Program-made: the position numbers and the translations under genes | Notes under the pieces: generated by a model | Seen by the model: the letters and a program-made list of their open reading frames with translations, nothing else | What the model was told of the DNA's origin: nothing | Databases searched by the model: none | Shown here: positions 22,084-32,455 of the stretch, one piece after another | Layout: each line of letters begins with the position of its first letter | Numbering within the stretch: the stretch's first letter is position 1 | Assembly (NCBI GenBank): GCA_022575985.1 | Contig: JAKSXM010000007.1 | Span: 54,156,501-54,220,500 of the forward strand | Source: Anagrus nilaparvatae | Taxonomy: Eukaryota > Arthropoda > Insecta > Hymenoptera > Mymaridae | DNA: 64,000 nt | Direction of reading: 5' to 3'

Positions 22084-22209
22084 TACCCGAACGAACAAGT
22101 CGGGCGGATTGCCACCATAAGTCACGCGGCCCGTCGGAGGCCCGCCGGAGTGCCGCCGACGGGCCGCGTGACTTATGGTGGCAATCCGCCCGACTTGTTC
22201 GTTCGGGTA
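22084..22209. repeat. perfect GC-rich palindrome, 54-bp arms, 18-bp loop
   Basis: Arms at 22084-22137 and 22156-22209 are exact reverse complements, starting TACCCGAACGAACAAGTCGG and ending CACGCGGCCCGTCGG at the loop. The loop AGGCCCGCCGGAGTGCCG (22138-22155) is also GC-rich. The element is clearly GC-rich within DNA that is about three quarters AT. TA at both outer edges could be a Tc1-mariner-type duplication, making the unit 22086-22207 (122 bp). No mismatches have accumulated, so it is either very young or kept identical. It encodes no plausible protein. Confidence 0.9.
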
Positions 22210-22346
22210 TACACGTAATTCTTATGGGACGATATTTTATTATAAAAAATTTTAGTATTTTTTTAGTACAGTTTTTGATAAAAAAAATAATAACATATAA
22301 AATACAAAAATCGCAAAGAATTATAAAAAACGTAAGGGTCTTTTAT

Positions 22347-23815
22347 TTAACCGATTACCGCCGGCGCGGCCAAAACGAGCCACTTTAATATAATTCCGAA
22401 ACTTCTTATTATTATAAGCTCTAAATTTGTATCTGGGGGTTTTTGAGGTTGCTGATTTCAAATATCAACTCAAAAAAAATCATAAAATTTCATCTAGGGG
22501 TGGAAAATGAGGGTGGAAAGGGGTGAAAAATCAATTTTTGTAAAAGACTATATTTTTACTTGAAAAACTGTACTGGGGGTTTTTTGACGTTGCTGGTTTC
22601 AAATTTGACAATTAAAAAATTATAAAACTTCATCTAGGGGTGGAAAATTGGGGTGAAAAGGGGTAAATAGGGGTGAAAAATCTATTTTTATAAAAGGCTT
22701 TATTGTGGTTGGAAAACTATAACAGGGGGTTTTTGACGTTGCAGATTCCAAATATGACCATAAAAAAAATCATAAAACTTCATCTAGGGGTGGAAAATTA
22801 GGGTGAAAAGGGGTGAAAAATTAATTTTCATAAATTGCTTTATTTCTACTTGAAAAACTTCATCGGGGGGTTTTTGACGTTGCTGGTTTCAAATATAAAA
22901 ATGAAAAAATCATAAAACTTTATCTATAAATGGAAAATTAGGGTAAAAACAAGAAAAAAAAAAACAAAAAAATAAAAACAAAAACATCATTCCTCAATAT
23001 TTTACTAAAAAACAAAGAGTTTTATCTAGTAAAAATAAAGCCTTTTCTGAAAACTGATTTTTCAACCTTTTTACCCTCATTTTCCACCCGTAGATGAAAT
23101 TTTATGATTTTTTTGAGTCCATATTTGAAATCCGCAGCGTCAAAAACCCCGCGATACATTTTTTCAAGTAAAAATAAAGCCATTTATGAAAATTGATTTT
23201 CCACCCCCTTTCACCCTAATTTCCCACCCTTAGATAAAGTTTTATCATTTTTATATGGTCATATTTGAAATTAGCAATGTCAAAAACCCCCCAAAAGAGT
23301 TTTTCAAGTAAAAATAAAGCCTTTTCTGGAAATTGATTTTTCACCCCCTTGCACCCTGATTTTCCACCCTTAGATGAAGTTTTATGTTTTTCTGATGGCC
23401 ATATTTGGAATCAGCAACGTCAAAAACCCCTTACTACAGTTTTTCAAGTAGAAATAAAGCCTTTTCTGAAAATTGATTTTTCACCCCTTTCCACCCTAAT
23501 TTTCAACCCCTAGATGAAGTTATATAATTTTTTATGGTCATATTTGAAATCAGCGACCTCGAAAACCCCTGATACAGGTTTTCCAGTAAAAATAAAGACT
23601 TTTGTAAAAAGAGAATAAAAAATTTCTATAAACATTGATTTTTCACCCCTTTTCACCCCAATTTTCTACCCCTATATAAAATTTTATGATTTTTTTTATG
23701 GTCATATTTGGAATTAGCAGTCTTGAAAACCCCCAGATATAAATTTAGAGCTAATAAAACGAAGAAGTTTCAGAATTATAACAAAGTGGCACGTTTTGGC
23801 CGCAAAATAGGGTAA
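22347..23815. repeat. large foldback built of about 140-bp units
   Basis: Left arm units follow the order GGGGGTTTTTGACGTTGC, CATAAAACTTCATCTAGGGG, TGGAAAA(T), GGGGTGAAAA. Right arm units are the reverse complement (CACCC...CTAGATGAAG, then CAAAAACCCC). The outer parts GCGGCCAAAACGAGCCAC (22365) and GTGGCACGTTTTGGCCGC (23786) also pair. The centre is an A-rich spacer near 22940-23020. No coding frame is credible. The left outer edge CCGATTACCGCCGGCGCGG is unusually GC-rich. Confidence 0.75.
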
Positions 23816-24232
23816 AAAAGGCATGTTTTTGATGTTTCTACCCTTTCTACAGCTTTTCTGAAGGGTTGTACATCAAAAATGACCACAAAACTGAATAGCC
23901 AATAAGATTTTGGACCAGAAACCATTTTTTTTTTTTTACAATATTTTGACCCGAAAAAATTCAAGTGTTAAAAATTAAAAAAATTTAAGTTAAATTTAAA
24001 AAATAGTTTTTTTAAATTTAGTTAAATTTAAAAAATCTTTACAAAATTTTTTTTGTTGCATTGAGTTGTGTTTAAAATTTGGTCTTTCCAGTTTCTCAAA
24101 CATACATACTAATACACATACATTCAATAGAAGCATGTTAGAGGCATCGGAATGATCTACAAGTTTCTCCACGTATACAATTTTAAGAACTTTCTAATTT
24201 TTGGCCTGACAAAATTATAAGGCACGATTTCA
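23816..24232. other. AT-rich DNA without a gene
   Basis: No supported feature; GGCACGAT at 24221-24228 borders the Helitron and is discussed there. Confidence 0.4.
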
Positions 24233-24664
24233 TCTATATATCTTATCTTAATACTATATAGATTTGAAAATTTATTTGTTTGTCTGTCTGTCTGTCTGTC
24301 TGTCCATTCATCACGCAAGAACCGCCGAACCAATTGGCATGAAACTGGTGTCAAAATAAAGATAAAAAGTCTGCGGGTGACATAGGCCTTATATTTTCTG
24401 ATTAGCTGTCGTAGTTTTTGAGATATTTAATTTTTAGTATTTTTGAACTTGATAACATTTTTTAAAAATTTTAACAAAAATTGAAATATCTCGAGACTAT
24501 CGAAAAATTTAGCTATCGCACTTCATAGTATTCGATTCAGCACTAATTTTTACGTATTCTCTGAAATTTTTATTCAAAACGGAGGTATCTTTAAAATTTT
24601 ATAAAATATTTTTAAAGCTGGTAAAAAAATTTTTTTCATTTTTTTATTTTTATGGTATTTCTAA

Positions 24665-25269
24665 CTTACAACAACAAAAACATTTACATGTAAAAATGAC
24701 GCAAGTTTGATATACGTGCTTGTATTTTGGCCTTTGTTTTTAGGTGTAAATATTTTTCACTGCTAAAGTTTTAAGATCTGAAAAACTTTACGCAAGTTTT
24801 AAATATTTAAAAAATATATTTTATTTAAATTTGCTGTATTGAAAATTACCAATTATTATCTGAAGCGAATTGACCCTTAATTAATCCAACTTACAATTAT
24901 CAAAAATTATTTGTAAAAACTTCCCAGGCCGCCAAGTAAAAAAAAGTTGAAAATTTGAAAATGAATTTGCAAAATTTGCAAAATAAAGCATTTTTCAATT
25001 AACGGCCTGACAAGTTTTTTAAAATAATTATTGATAATTATAAGATGAATTAATTAAGGGTCAATTCGCTTCAGATAATAATTGGTAATTTTCAATACAG
25101 CAAATTTAAATAAAATATATTTTTTAAATATTTAAAACTTGCGTAAAGTTTTTCAGATCTTAAAACTTTAGCAGTGAAAAATATTTACACCTAAAAACAA
25201 AGGCCAAAATACAAGCACGTATATCAAACTTGCGTCATTTTTACATGTAAATGTTTTTGTTGTTGTAAG
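24665..25269. mobile_element. 605-bp foldback element inside the Helitron
   Basis: CTTACAACAACAAAAACATT on the left is exactly inverted on the right (AATGTTTTTGTTGTTGTAAG). The arms of about 260 bp are nearly identical over their length, including GACGCAAGTTTGATATACG and GCGAATTGACCC. A loop lies near 24925-25010. No clear target duplication is visible: CTAA lies on the left and ATCT on the right. The high arm identity suggests recent insertion or arm homogenisation. Confidence 0.8.
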
Positions 25270-25595
25270 ATCTCATTCATTTCATTAAAGATATACATCA
25301 TTCAAATTGGAGTTTTTTCTATCCCTTTCTAATTATTATCTCTATTTGTATTATACTTCTCCTAGGCAGTCACCTTAAGTTTATATACAATTTTTTTAAA
25401 AGTACCGCCGCTGATCGAATCGAATCTCTCGAACTTCTCGAATATGATAAACTTTCTCTTATAAAAGACTACATTAGCGTGCCAGTCTGTGAAACGGAAG
25501 AGAAAATTCTCGTATATCTAGGTGTCGTTCAAACTTGCGTCCCGAGACGACACGTCTCTGTAGATCATTTATTTGTGGGTCTGTGTATATTATAA
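25269..25595 (+). other. possible captured gene fragment or exon
   Basis: One frame is open for about 108 codons without an ATG, ending with TAA at 25593-25595. It begins with a hydrophobic run (FFYPFLIIISICIILLLG). It continues with ordinary mixed residues, including STAADRIESLELLEYDKLSL, IKDYISVPVCETEEKI and LVYLGVVQTCVPRRH. A pyrimidine-rich stretch followed by CCTAG at 25361-25365 could be a splice acceptor, making 25366 onward an exon and the hydrophobic run intronic. G+C is clearly higher than in surrounding DNA. The other Helitron copy lacks this region. I do not recognise the family. Helitrons are known to capture host gene pieces, which would explain it; chance remains possible. Confidence 0.35.
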
Positions 25596-26092
25596 TGTAA
25601 TTTATATTCTATATTAAAATGTAATTTATGCGTACTTAGCTAAATTTTTATTAAAAACGTACGTTTATTTAAAATTAAAAAAAAAAAAAAAAAAAAAAAA
25701 ATTTTTTACTATATATTATATATATTGAACTCAAATTTTAGGGTATAGTTTGGGGTGATAAAAAAGTCCCTCAGCCAAAGTTTTAGTCCTCTAGCACCTC
25801 ATAGGCCCGAAATATGTCTGTTCAAAAGTCCAAAAATAGCCTGATCTGGCCCATTTTCAAAATTACACCATTTCTTTGAATTTACTACAAATTTTATCTT
25901 ATTGGTCAAATTTGAACTGGTAAAAGGTCTACATTAAGAAAAAAATTTTAGCTCATTTCAAGGCGTTAATTTTTTTTGACATTGATATATATTTTGGACA
26001 ATAACAACATGATAATAATAAAAAATCAATAACAACAGCACCGGGAATAGATCAGGGGGGGGGGGCGGAGCCCCCCCTCACACCTATGCTAG

Positions 26093-29000
26093 TTACATAT
26101 ATAGGGTGATCGTGCCAAAAAATATCGTAGAATGTAATTATTCAATTTATTTTAGACTAGGATAATTTGTTTATAATAAAAACTGTATTTTTAAACAATT
26201 CTATTGTATACCCGTGCGAGCGCAAGGTTCTCGCTTCTGTGGTAATATGATAGAAAGAGAGAGAGTTAGCTATTTATGTTTATTATCCCCAGCTTCGTAC
26301 CAACATCCTTAAAGCTGAAGGAATCTGAGAGGAGTTAGAAGATAGATGACATGAAGTAGTACACCGGGGAATAATTATAAATCAGAGACAATATATAATA
26401 AAGAAAGGTAACTGAGAACATTTTTATTTAGGCTTTTCCAAAGAATAAAAATGAAAAAAACATTTGTCATGCTTTTCATTCTAAAAACACCCAACATTGA
26501 AGAAAACAATTATTTTTTTAATAATATTTAAAGAATTTCAAGAAAACGATTCAAAAGCTCCATAACAAAAGTTTGTATAATTATGCATATATGAAAATTC
26601 TGAGTGCTCCCTAGTACTAATATGCAATTCTATATTAATTTTATATTAAACTATAGTAATTCATTATAAATAAGGAATAGTCTGAGTGATGATATAGAAT
26701 AAACTAATATTAAAAATTAATTTTTTTAAAATCATATTTCAAAAAATACCTCCTCTTCTCTCTTCAACGTCAATAATGTATATGAAAACACTTTTTGGGA
26801 GCAAAAAAAGAATACCCCAAATCGCATTCTACCATCCGAGGAAGGATTGGCTTTGCCTGTATGAGATATGGTTCTACAAAGATAGAGCTCAAAATAGGCA
26901 TTTTTTAGAAAAGCTAAATTTAGGAATCTGACTTTATAAATTATCATATCTCGCAAATAAATAACTGAAAAGAAGTGGGTAACAAATTTTTGAAAACTTG
27001 GAGTTTATACAAAATTTTTGATACCTGTAAAATTCTTTTACATAAAAATTACAATTTTGTAAGCAAAAAATAAGTGATTTTTGTAATAAAATGGGTATGT
27101 GGGTTATTGATTATAACAGTAAGAGAATCACTGATAAAAAAATATGGTTCACAGGGCTAAAATTAGATACTTACAGCAAAAAAAATGAGACCAACTTGAA
27201 GTATTTAGATTAACTTGAGAGACTGCAGAGTTCCAGTAAAAATTACCAAAAATCCTAATTACAAAAAATTACTTCTGAATTAAAAGCTGACACTAGATAT
27301 ATTTGTATATATTTGTTTATTACTTCCTAATCAAACTTTTAAATCTTTGATCTAATAATTAAAGGTATGCCTTGTTCATCCATTGATTAGTCCAAACAAT
27401 ACTTTTATTAAAACTGACGAGACAATTAAACTGATCAACTGCATAAAATAATAACATCCTATAAAGGAATTGCTATATTGGAATGTTTATTCAATTTAGG
27501 CCTTGAGTTTAGGATAGTATTAGATTGAATAATAATAAAATAAGATAATATTATAATATAAAATACTTAAATATAATTTATTAAAACTTACAAATAACTC
27601 CTGCTTAAACTTAACTTAATTAATTCCTTTGATTTAAAGTTTACTAATAATATTTAAGCTTAATGTTCACTAATATTATTAAATTTAATGTTCACTAATA
27701 ATATTTATACTTGATTAAACTCTATATATTATAAAGTTATAAACGCTGCCGCCGCTGTCGCCTGAGACCTTTGGGCCAATGTGGTAACACTTCAACCACT
27801 GTCACGTTCATCACATCAATCAGTTCATCAACTTAATGAAAATAACTTAAGGCTTCCTTTTCAAGAATTAAAATTTATAATGCACTTTTTTTCATTTAGA
27901 ATGTATAAAAAAATTTTCAAGCAAAAAAAATATATGTTTTTGAGATATTTTGTTTTTGACGCCCTCTATAAAATGTAAAAAAATTGGAAATTAAAAATAA
28001 TATTTTTTTTTGTATTCTTTGATACTTTTGTAACAATTTAAAAAAGAATTTGAAGTTATGGTATAACAAAATAACTAAAAAAAAACATGTTTAAAATTTA
28101 TTAAAATTACACAAAAATATAAAAAGTGGGCCTTAAGTTTAAAAAATGGAAGCAATCTGGTTAAACGCTTTAAAGAAATCGTATTCACAAGAAGTCAATT
28201 TTTGCATCTTATAAGGTAGAGCTTCGCTCTATAATAAAATTTAATAAATTAATTAAAAACGACATTTTAAAAATATCTTTTTTGAACAGACTATGTTAAT
28301 TTTAAAATTTAAATATGCATTTAATGAAGCGTATATTAATAAAATATTCATTATACAATATCGAAATTTCCGAGAAATATCATTTAATAATGAATAATTT
28401 TTCACTATAATATAAAGTTATACATTGAAAATATTTCATTTAATTTTACTTAATAAATTTAAAAATAAAATATGAATTTTATGAAAACTTTATTAGTTGA
28501 AAAATATTTTAAAATAAGTATTACTTTTATTAAATCCTTTAATTAATATTAAAACATTTGTTTTTATTCTTATTTAAATATACAAGGCAAAATTTATGAA
28601 TGATATCATGCCTTAGGAGAAAGGAAGGGGTTTTTAATTTGTAAATCTAAAATAGCGTTACCAATGAAACGAAGGGTAAAATTCCCAAAGATAGCGTGGC
28701 ATCATTTATGAGGGGAGTTCTAACTTACTATACTTTTTTTTTTGGTCTCTTATTAGAAATTTTGGTGCCCCAGGGGTTAAAAATGAAGCGACCTAAAATT
28801 TGTGTTTTTTTTAAATTCTTTTTTTCTTAAAAGTTCTTTTTGGTAACTAATTTTGAATAATAGCAGTTTTGAGTAACAACATGAAATTAATAAAAATCTA
28901 AGCCCTGAAATTAAAAAACTGTACATTCAAAAAATAAATCATGTAATGAAAATTAAACACAAGTCCCGTATATATAAAGTTGAATCGAAGTAGCCTAGTT

Positions 29001-29606
29001 ACTTCCTTATTTGCCACAGTAATTATTCGATAATAATTATAACGTCATAGTGACACCAGCTGATGGGTAAACCATTTATAGATTCGAGAGCATCATCATC
29101 ATAGTGAAGAAAAGAGTAATAGACGAGGAAGAAATTAAACGGTAAACTATATGAGCTTATTTGATCGAGCAATTATATTTTATCGAATTATTTAGAACAT
29201 AAAATTAACGATGTACATTACTCTGACGTTGCATATAGGACTATTTCATATTCCAATTATTAATAAATACAATTTGATTAAGTAACATTAATATTTAAAG
29301 TAATATACATAATATACATAAATTTTTATTATTGGGAATTATTTATCAATATTCAAAAATAAATTTACGACAAATTACGTGTTGAAAAAAATTAGTGGAA
29401 AATTAAGGTATAATAAAAAAATTAGATTTTTAAAGCTTATTGACTCCACCAGAAATCCCTATCTGGATAATTTAAAAAATGTTCAAAAATAGAATAAAAT
29501 TAAATTACAAGTCAAGTTTATTAATATTCGAGTTATTTTTAGTCAAAACAATTTTCGGAAAAAGTTTTAAAATGTGTTAAAAATTAGATTATACAGGATT
29601 ATACAG
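26093..29606. other. long AT-rich stretch without a supported gene
   Basis: Half a copy of the GGGAGCAAAAAAAGAAT repeat lies at 26797-26840. A short GC-rich patch, GCTGCCGCCGCTGTCGCC, lies near 27747-27764 and leads into AATGTGGTAACACTTC. A 74-codon minus frame (26732-26956) overlaps the repeat, and a 65-codon plus frame at 27781-27978 has no domain. No RNA gene signature was seen. Confidence 0.4.
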
Positions 29607-29966
29607 GGGCAGTCTACTCAGAGCACATCTACTATGCACCAAGTTTGTGCCAGGTGTCCACCAAAAAGTGCGCTATTAATGTTTAAAATTAATTAAATAG
29701 CTGGAGACCAATACGTTATATCAAAAAAAAGCACCCCTGAACCCTCCTTTTAATCTTATAAACCTTTTGTAGGTATTCCAAAATATTTGTAATAAATATC
29801 AAATATATTAGGCTTATAAGATTAAAAAGAGTGTGCAGGGCTAGTTTTTTTGATATAACATATTGGTCCTGTAAACATTAGTAGCGCCACCAAAATAATT
29901 TGAACTTTTTGCCACACATTAGGTTCCCACCTGACCCACACTTGGTGTACAGTAGGTATGCTCTAA
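29607..29966. mobile_element. foldback element, about 360 bp
   Basis: CAGTCTACTCAGAGCACATC at the left pairs with GGTATGCTCTAAGTGGACTT at the right. GTTATATCAAAAAAA near 29715 pairs with TTTTTTTGATATAAC near 29846, and TAATCTTATAA near 29752 pairs with TTATAAGATTA near 29815. Arms are imperfect (perhaps 80-85% by eye), so this copy is older than the foldbacks at 12385 or 24665. There is no coding potential. Confidence 0.6.
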
Positions 29967-30509
29967 GTGGACTTTTCCTTTTTCAAATATTTCAAACATT
30001 TTGAATGAAATTTAAAATTTTCGATTTTGACTCAATAAATTGATTTAATGTATTAATGACTCATAAAAACAATCTTCGGGATTTGCCTTACACAGTAACT
30101 GGTCTGTTTAAGTTTTTTCCTAAATTTATAGGCAATATCATATTATAATATATCATGTAAAAATCATTTCACCTGCGAGAAAAATTTTTACTTCTAAATT
30201 GTCTTAAAATAGGACAATGCAAAGAAAGTATTTTTTTGGGTAAAAATGTAAAATGCATTCTCACAAGTAAAATAGTTTGTAAAGGTTATAAAAGAATCAG
30301 ATTTAAATATCAAGAGATGTCAGCATTTATTCGAATTTGAATTTAGAAAAAACCGTTACAAATTGCGAGGACCTTTAACTTGCCCTACGAACCCCCGCCC
30401 CCAAAACTTGCATGGTCCCTGAACTCTCTTGAAATATCTTGAAAAGACCACGTGGAAAGTACTCTCTAAGGGATTAAAAAATATAAATTTTATTAAATAT
30501 ATTTATTTT

Positions 30510-30665
30510 TTTAACATGGAAAATTTTCATTGGGAATGGTACCCTCAAAATAGAGGAGGGGGGTGAAAAATGAACTTTTTTAGGAGGTGGGTAAAAAATT
30601 GACGTTTTTAGGGGGGGGGGGGTTAAAAGTTGAAGTTTTCAGAGGAGGGGTACAAATGGACTTAT
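30510..30665. repeat. poly-G segment of the dispersed repeat
   Basis: GGTACCCTC, then GGGGGGTGAAAAA, GGTGGGTAAAAAATTGACG and a long G run form the inverted counterpart of the poly-C ladder at 11591-11690. The preceding TTAACATGGAAAATTTTCAT matches the edge of that family. Confidence 0.5.
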
Positions 30666-31930
30666 AGAATAGTTTCGATTTTGAATAATTTATTTACATT
30701 TCTTCTTTTCTAAAAATAACTCTGAAAGAAAGTGTAAAAATATCTGCTGCCCCACTTAAAAAAGCTTACACAAGTCAAATTTTTAAAGTTTTTCCCGTGG
30801 GAGTAATTTTATCTGTTATATCACCTTATAATTTACCTATATAACTTTCCCTATTTTAACTAAACTGCTGACTATTTAGTGCTTTGTATCTTTGCTAATA
30901 TTTGCGATGAGTAAATTTAAAACTTTTTTGCAATATAATTACTAATGTATGTGCTCGATCACATAACCTGCATATGTATACAAAATTGAATCGTGTTATC
31001 GTATACCTTAACTTTTTTTTACATATTTTATACGTAAATAATTGAATAAATTAATTTTTTTTTATTTTGTAATTTTCTATTCAACTCTTTGTTTTCAAGC
31101 TTTGAATGAAAATTTTCAAAACTTTTTGACTAAATAAATATTTCTAGATTTTAATACATCAATATTCATTTAAAAATTTAGAATCATAAATATTTGTTCC
31201 GTTTAAACTTTTATGTACCCGATTAAAAACTAAGTTTCGGAAAATTCTTAATTTTACAATTAAAATATTAGAATTATATTTTTTAAATTTTTTACAGATA
31301 AACGTGCAGCACGATTATAATTATCTAAATAATATATTTTTCGCTGCTGGGGGACAATTATGAGACTATATTTTAATTTTGAGAAACCGTCATTGTTGCG
31401 CTTGGTATAGGAAAAAAAAAATTCTGAAACTTGCGTTAGAAATATTTGCTAAACTCTCGGTTAAACTGAGAAAAATATGCTCACTAAAAATATGATAATT
31501 ACAAAACACTATAAATTAGCCAACATGTTGGCGGCTTCTATAAAGCCCAACAATATAAATGAATAAAAAAGCTTTTAAAATAAATCAGTTTTCTTGATTT
31601 TTCTCAAATACATATAATGTAAGATTATTCGAGCTTAATTATATTCTTTGGATAAAATGCACTGCAGATATTTTTTAAATTATTTTTCAATGACGCTTTT
31701 TACTATAAAAAAAAGACTATTATTTTATATAATTAACTGAACTCTACAATAATAATAAATAAATTTAAAAGCATAGAAATTGAATAAAAAAAATATCACT
31801 GGCTGTATTTTATTTTCAGTATTCAATCGTCCTTATATCCGGCGTGTCGGACGCAAGCATAGCTTAATAAATTACTCGCAATAATAGTCTCAAAACAATT
31901 TCCACTTAGCAAAATATCTATATATTATAC

Positions 31931-31964
<34 letters not shown>

Positions 31965-32296
31965 ATTTTATTTCTTTCTTTAATACTTAGAATTATAAAA
32001 GAAAATTTCTTAAGGATTGCGATACTATAGCATGAAGTAAACCAATTAACAGTTCAGAGAGACTTTAGAACTTTAGAAGAAATCAAGAAAGTTATCTCGA
32101 AGTATACTATTCCATACCACGTTTATCCTGCTTTTTTGTCTTACCAAGCTGCAAGCTTAACTTCCTATTTCTTGAGTCTTGATGTACCGACTAAAATTAT
32201 CTCTATATTTCTTTCTTTTTATTAACACAATTATCCTTCGCAGTTATCTTACCCTCGAACATACGAAAAAAAAATCCACATACTTTAGCGTATACA
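30666..32296. other. AT-rich intergenic DNA with TA microsatellite
   Basis: A TA run lies at about 31930-31962. The rest shows no gene or repeat that I can support. Confidence 0.45.
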
Positions 32297-32455
32297 TGTT
32301 ACGGGTAGAGTCCTGTCTCTGGATAAAGTTAGCTTAGCCAACCGTTGCCGAATAAATTTGACAAAAAAAAAATTAAAATTACCAAGAATATAATTTTAGC
32401 CAACAGCGCTTGAGTAAAGCTAGCTTTACCCAGAAACCACAATCTACCCGTAACA
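32297..32455. mobile_element. short MITE with TGTTACGGGTAGA ends
   Basis: TGTTACGGGTAGA on the left and TCTACCCGTAACA on the right are exact inverts. Pairing continues imperfectly through TCTGG.TAAAG.TAGCTT. Flanks TATACA and TATATA may be a diverged target duplication. At 159 bp it can form one long hairpin. Confidence 0.65.

Larger units (their letters stand above)
24233..26092 (+). mobile_element. non-autonomous Helitron carrying internal insertions, 1860 bp
   Basis: The element starts TCTATATATCTTATC after an A and ends with hairpin GGGGGGC-GGA-GCCCCCC (26060-26076), 12 bases, CTAG (26089-26092) and then T. The first 430 bases match the copy at 17569-18620 inverted, as do the last 320. 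The middle differs: a 605-bp foldback sits at 24665-25269, followed by a less AT-rich stretch with an open frame and an A run of about 25 at 25677-25701. GGCACGAT flanks it on the left and its inverse ATCGTGCC on the right (26109-26116), which is unexplained by the Helitron model. Confidence 0.75.

Noticed and set aside
25676..25701. A tract as proof of a processed retrogene
   Set aside because: A tracts are common in this DNA and the segment shared with the other Helitron copy resumes close by, so a retrocopy is possible but not shown.
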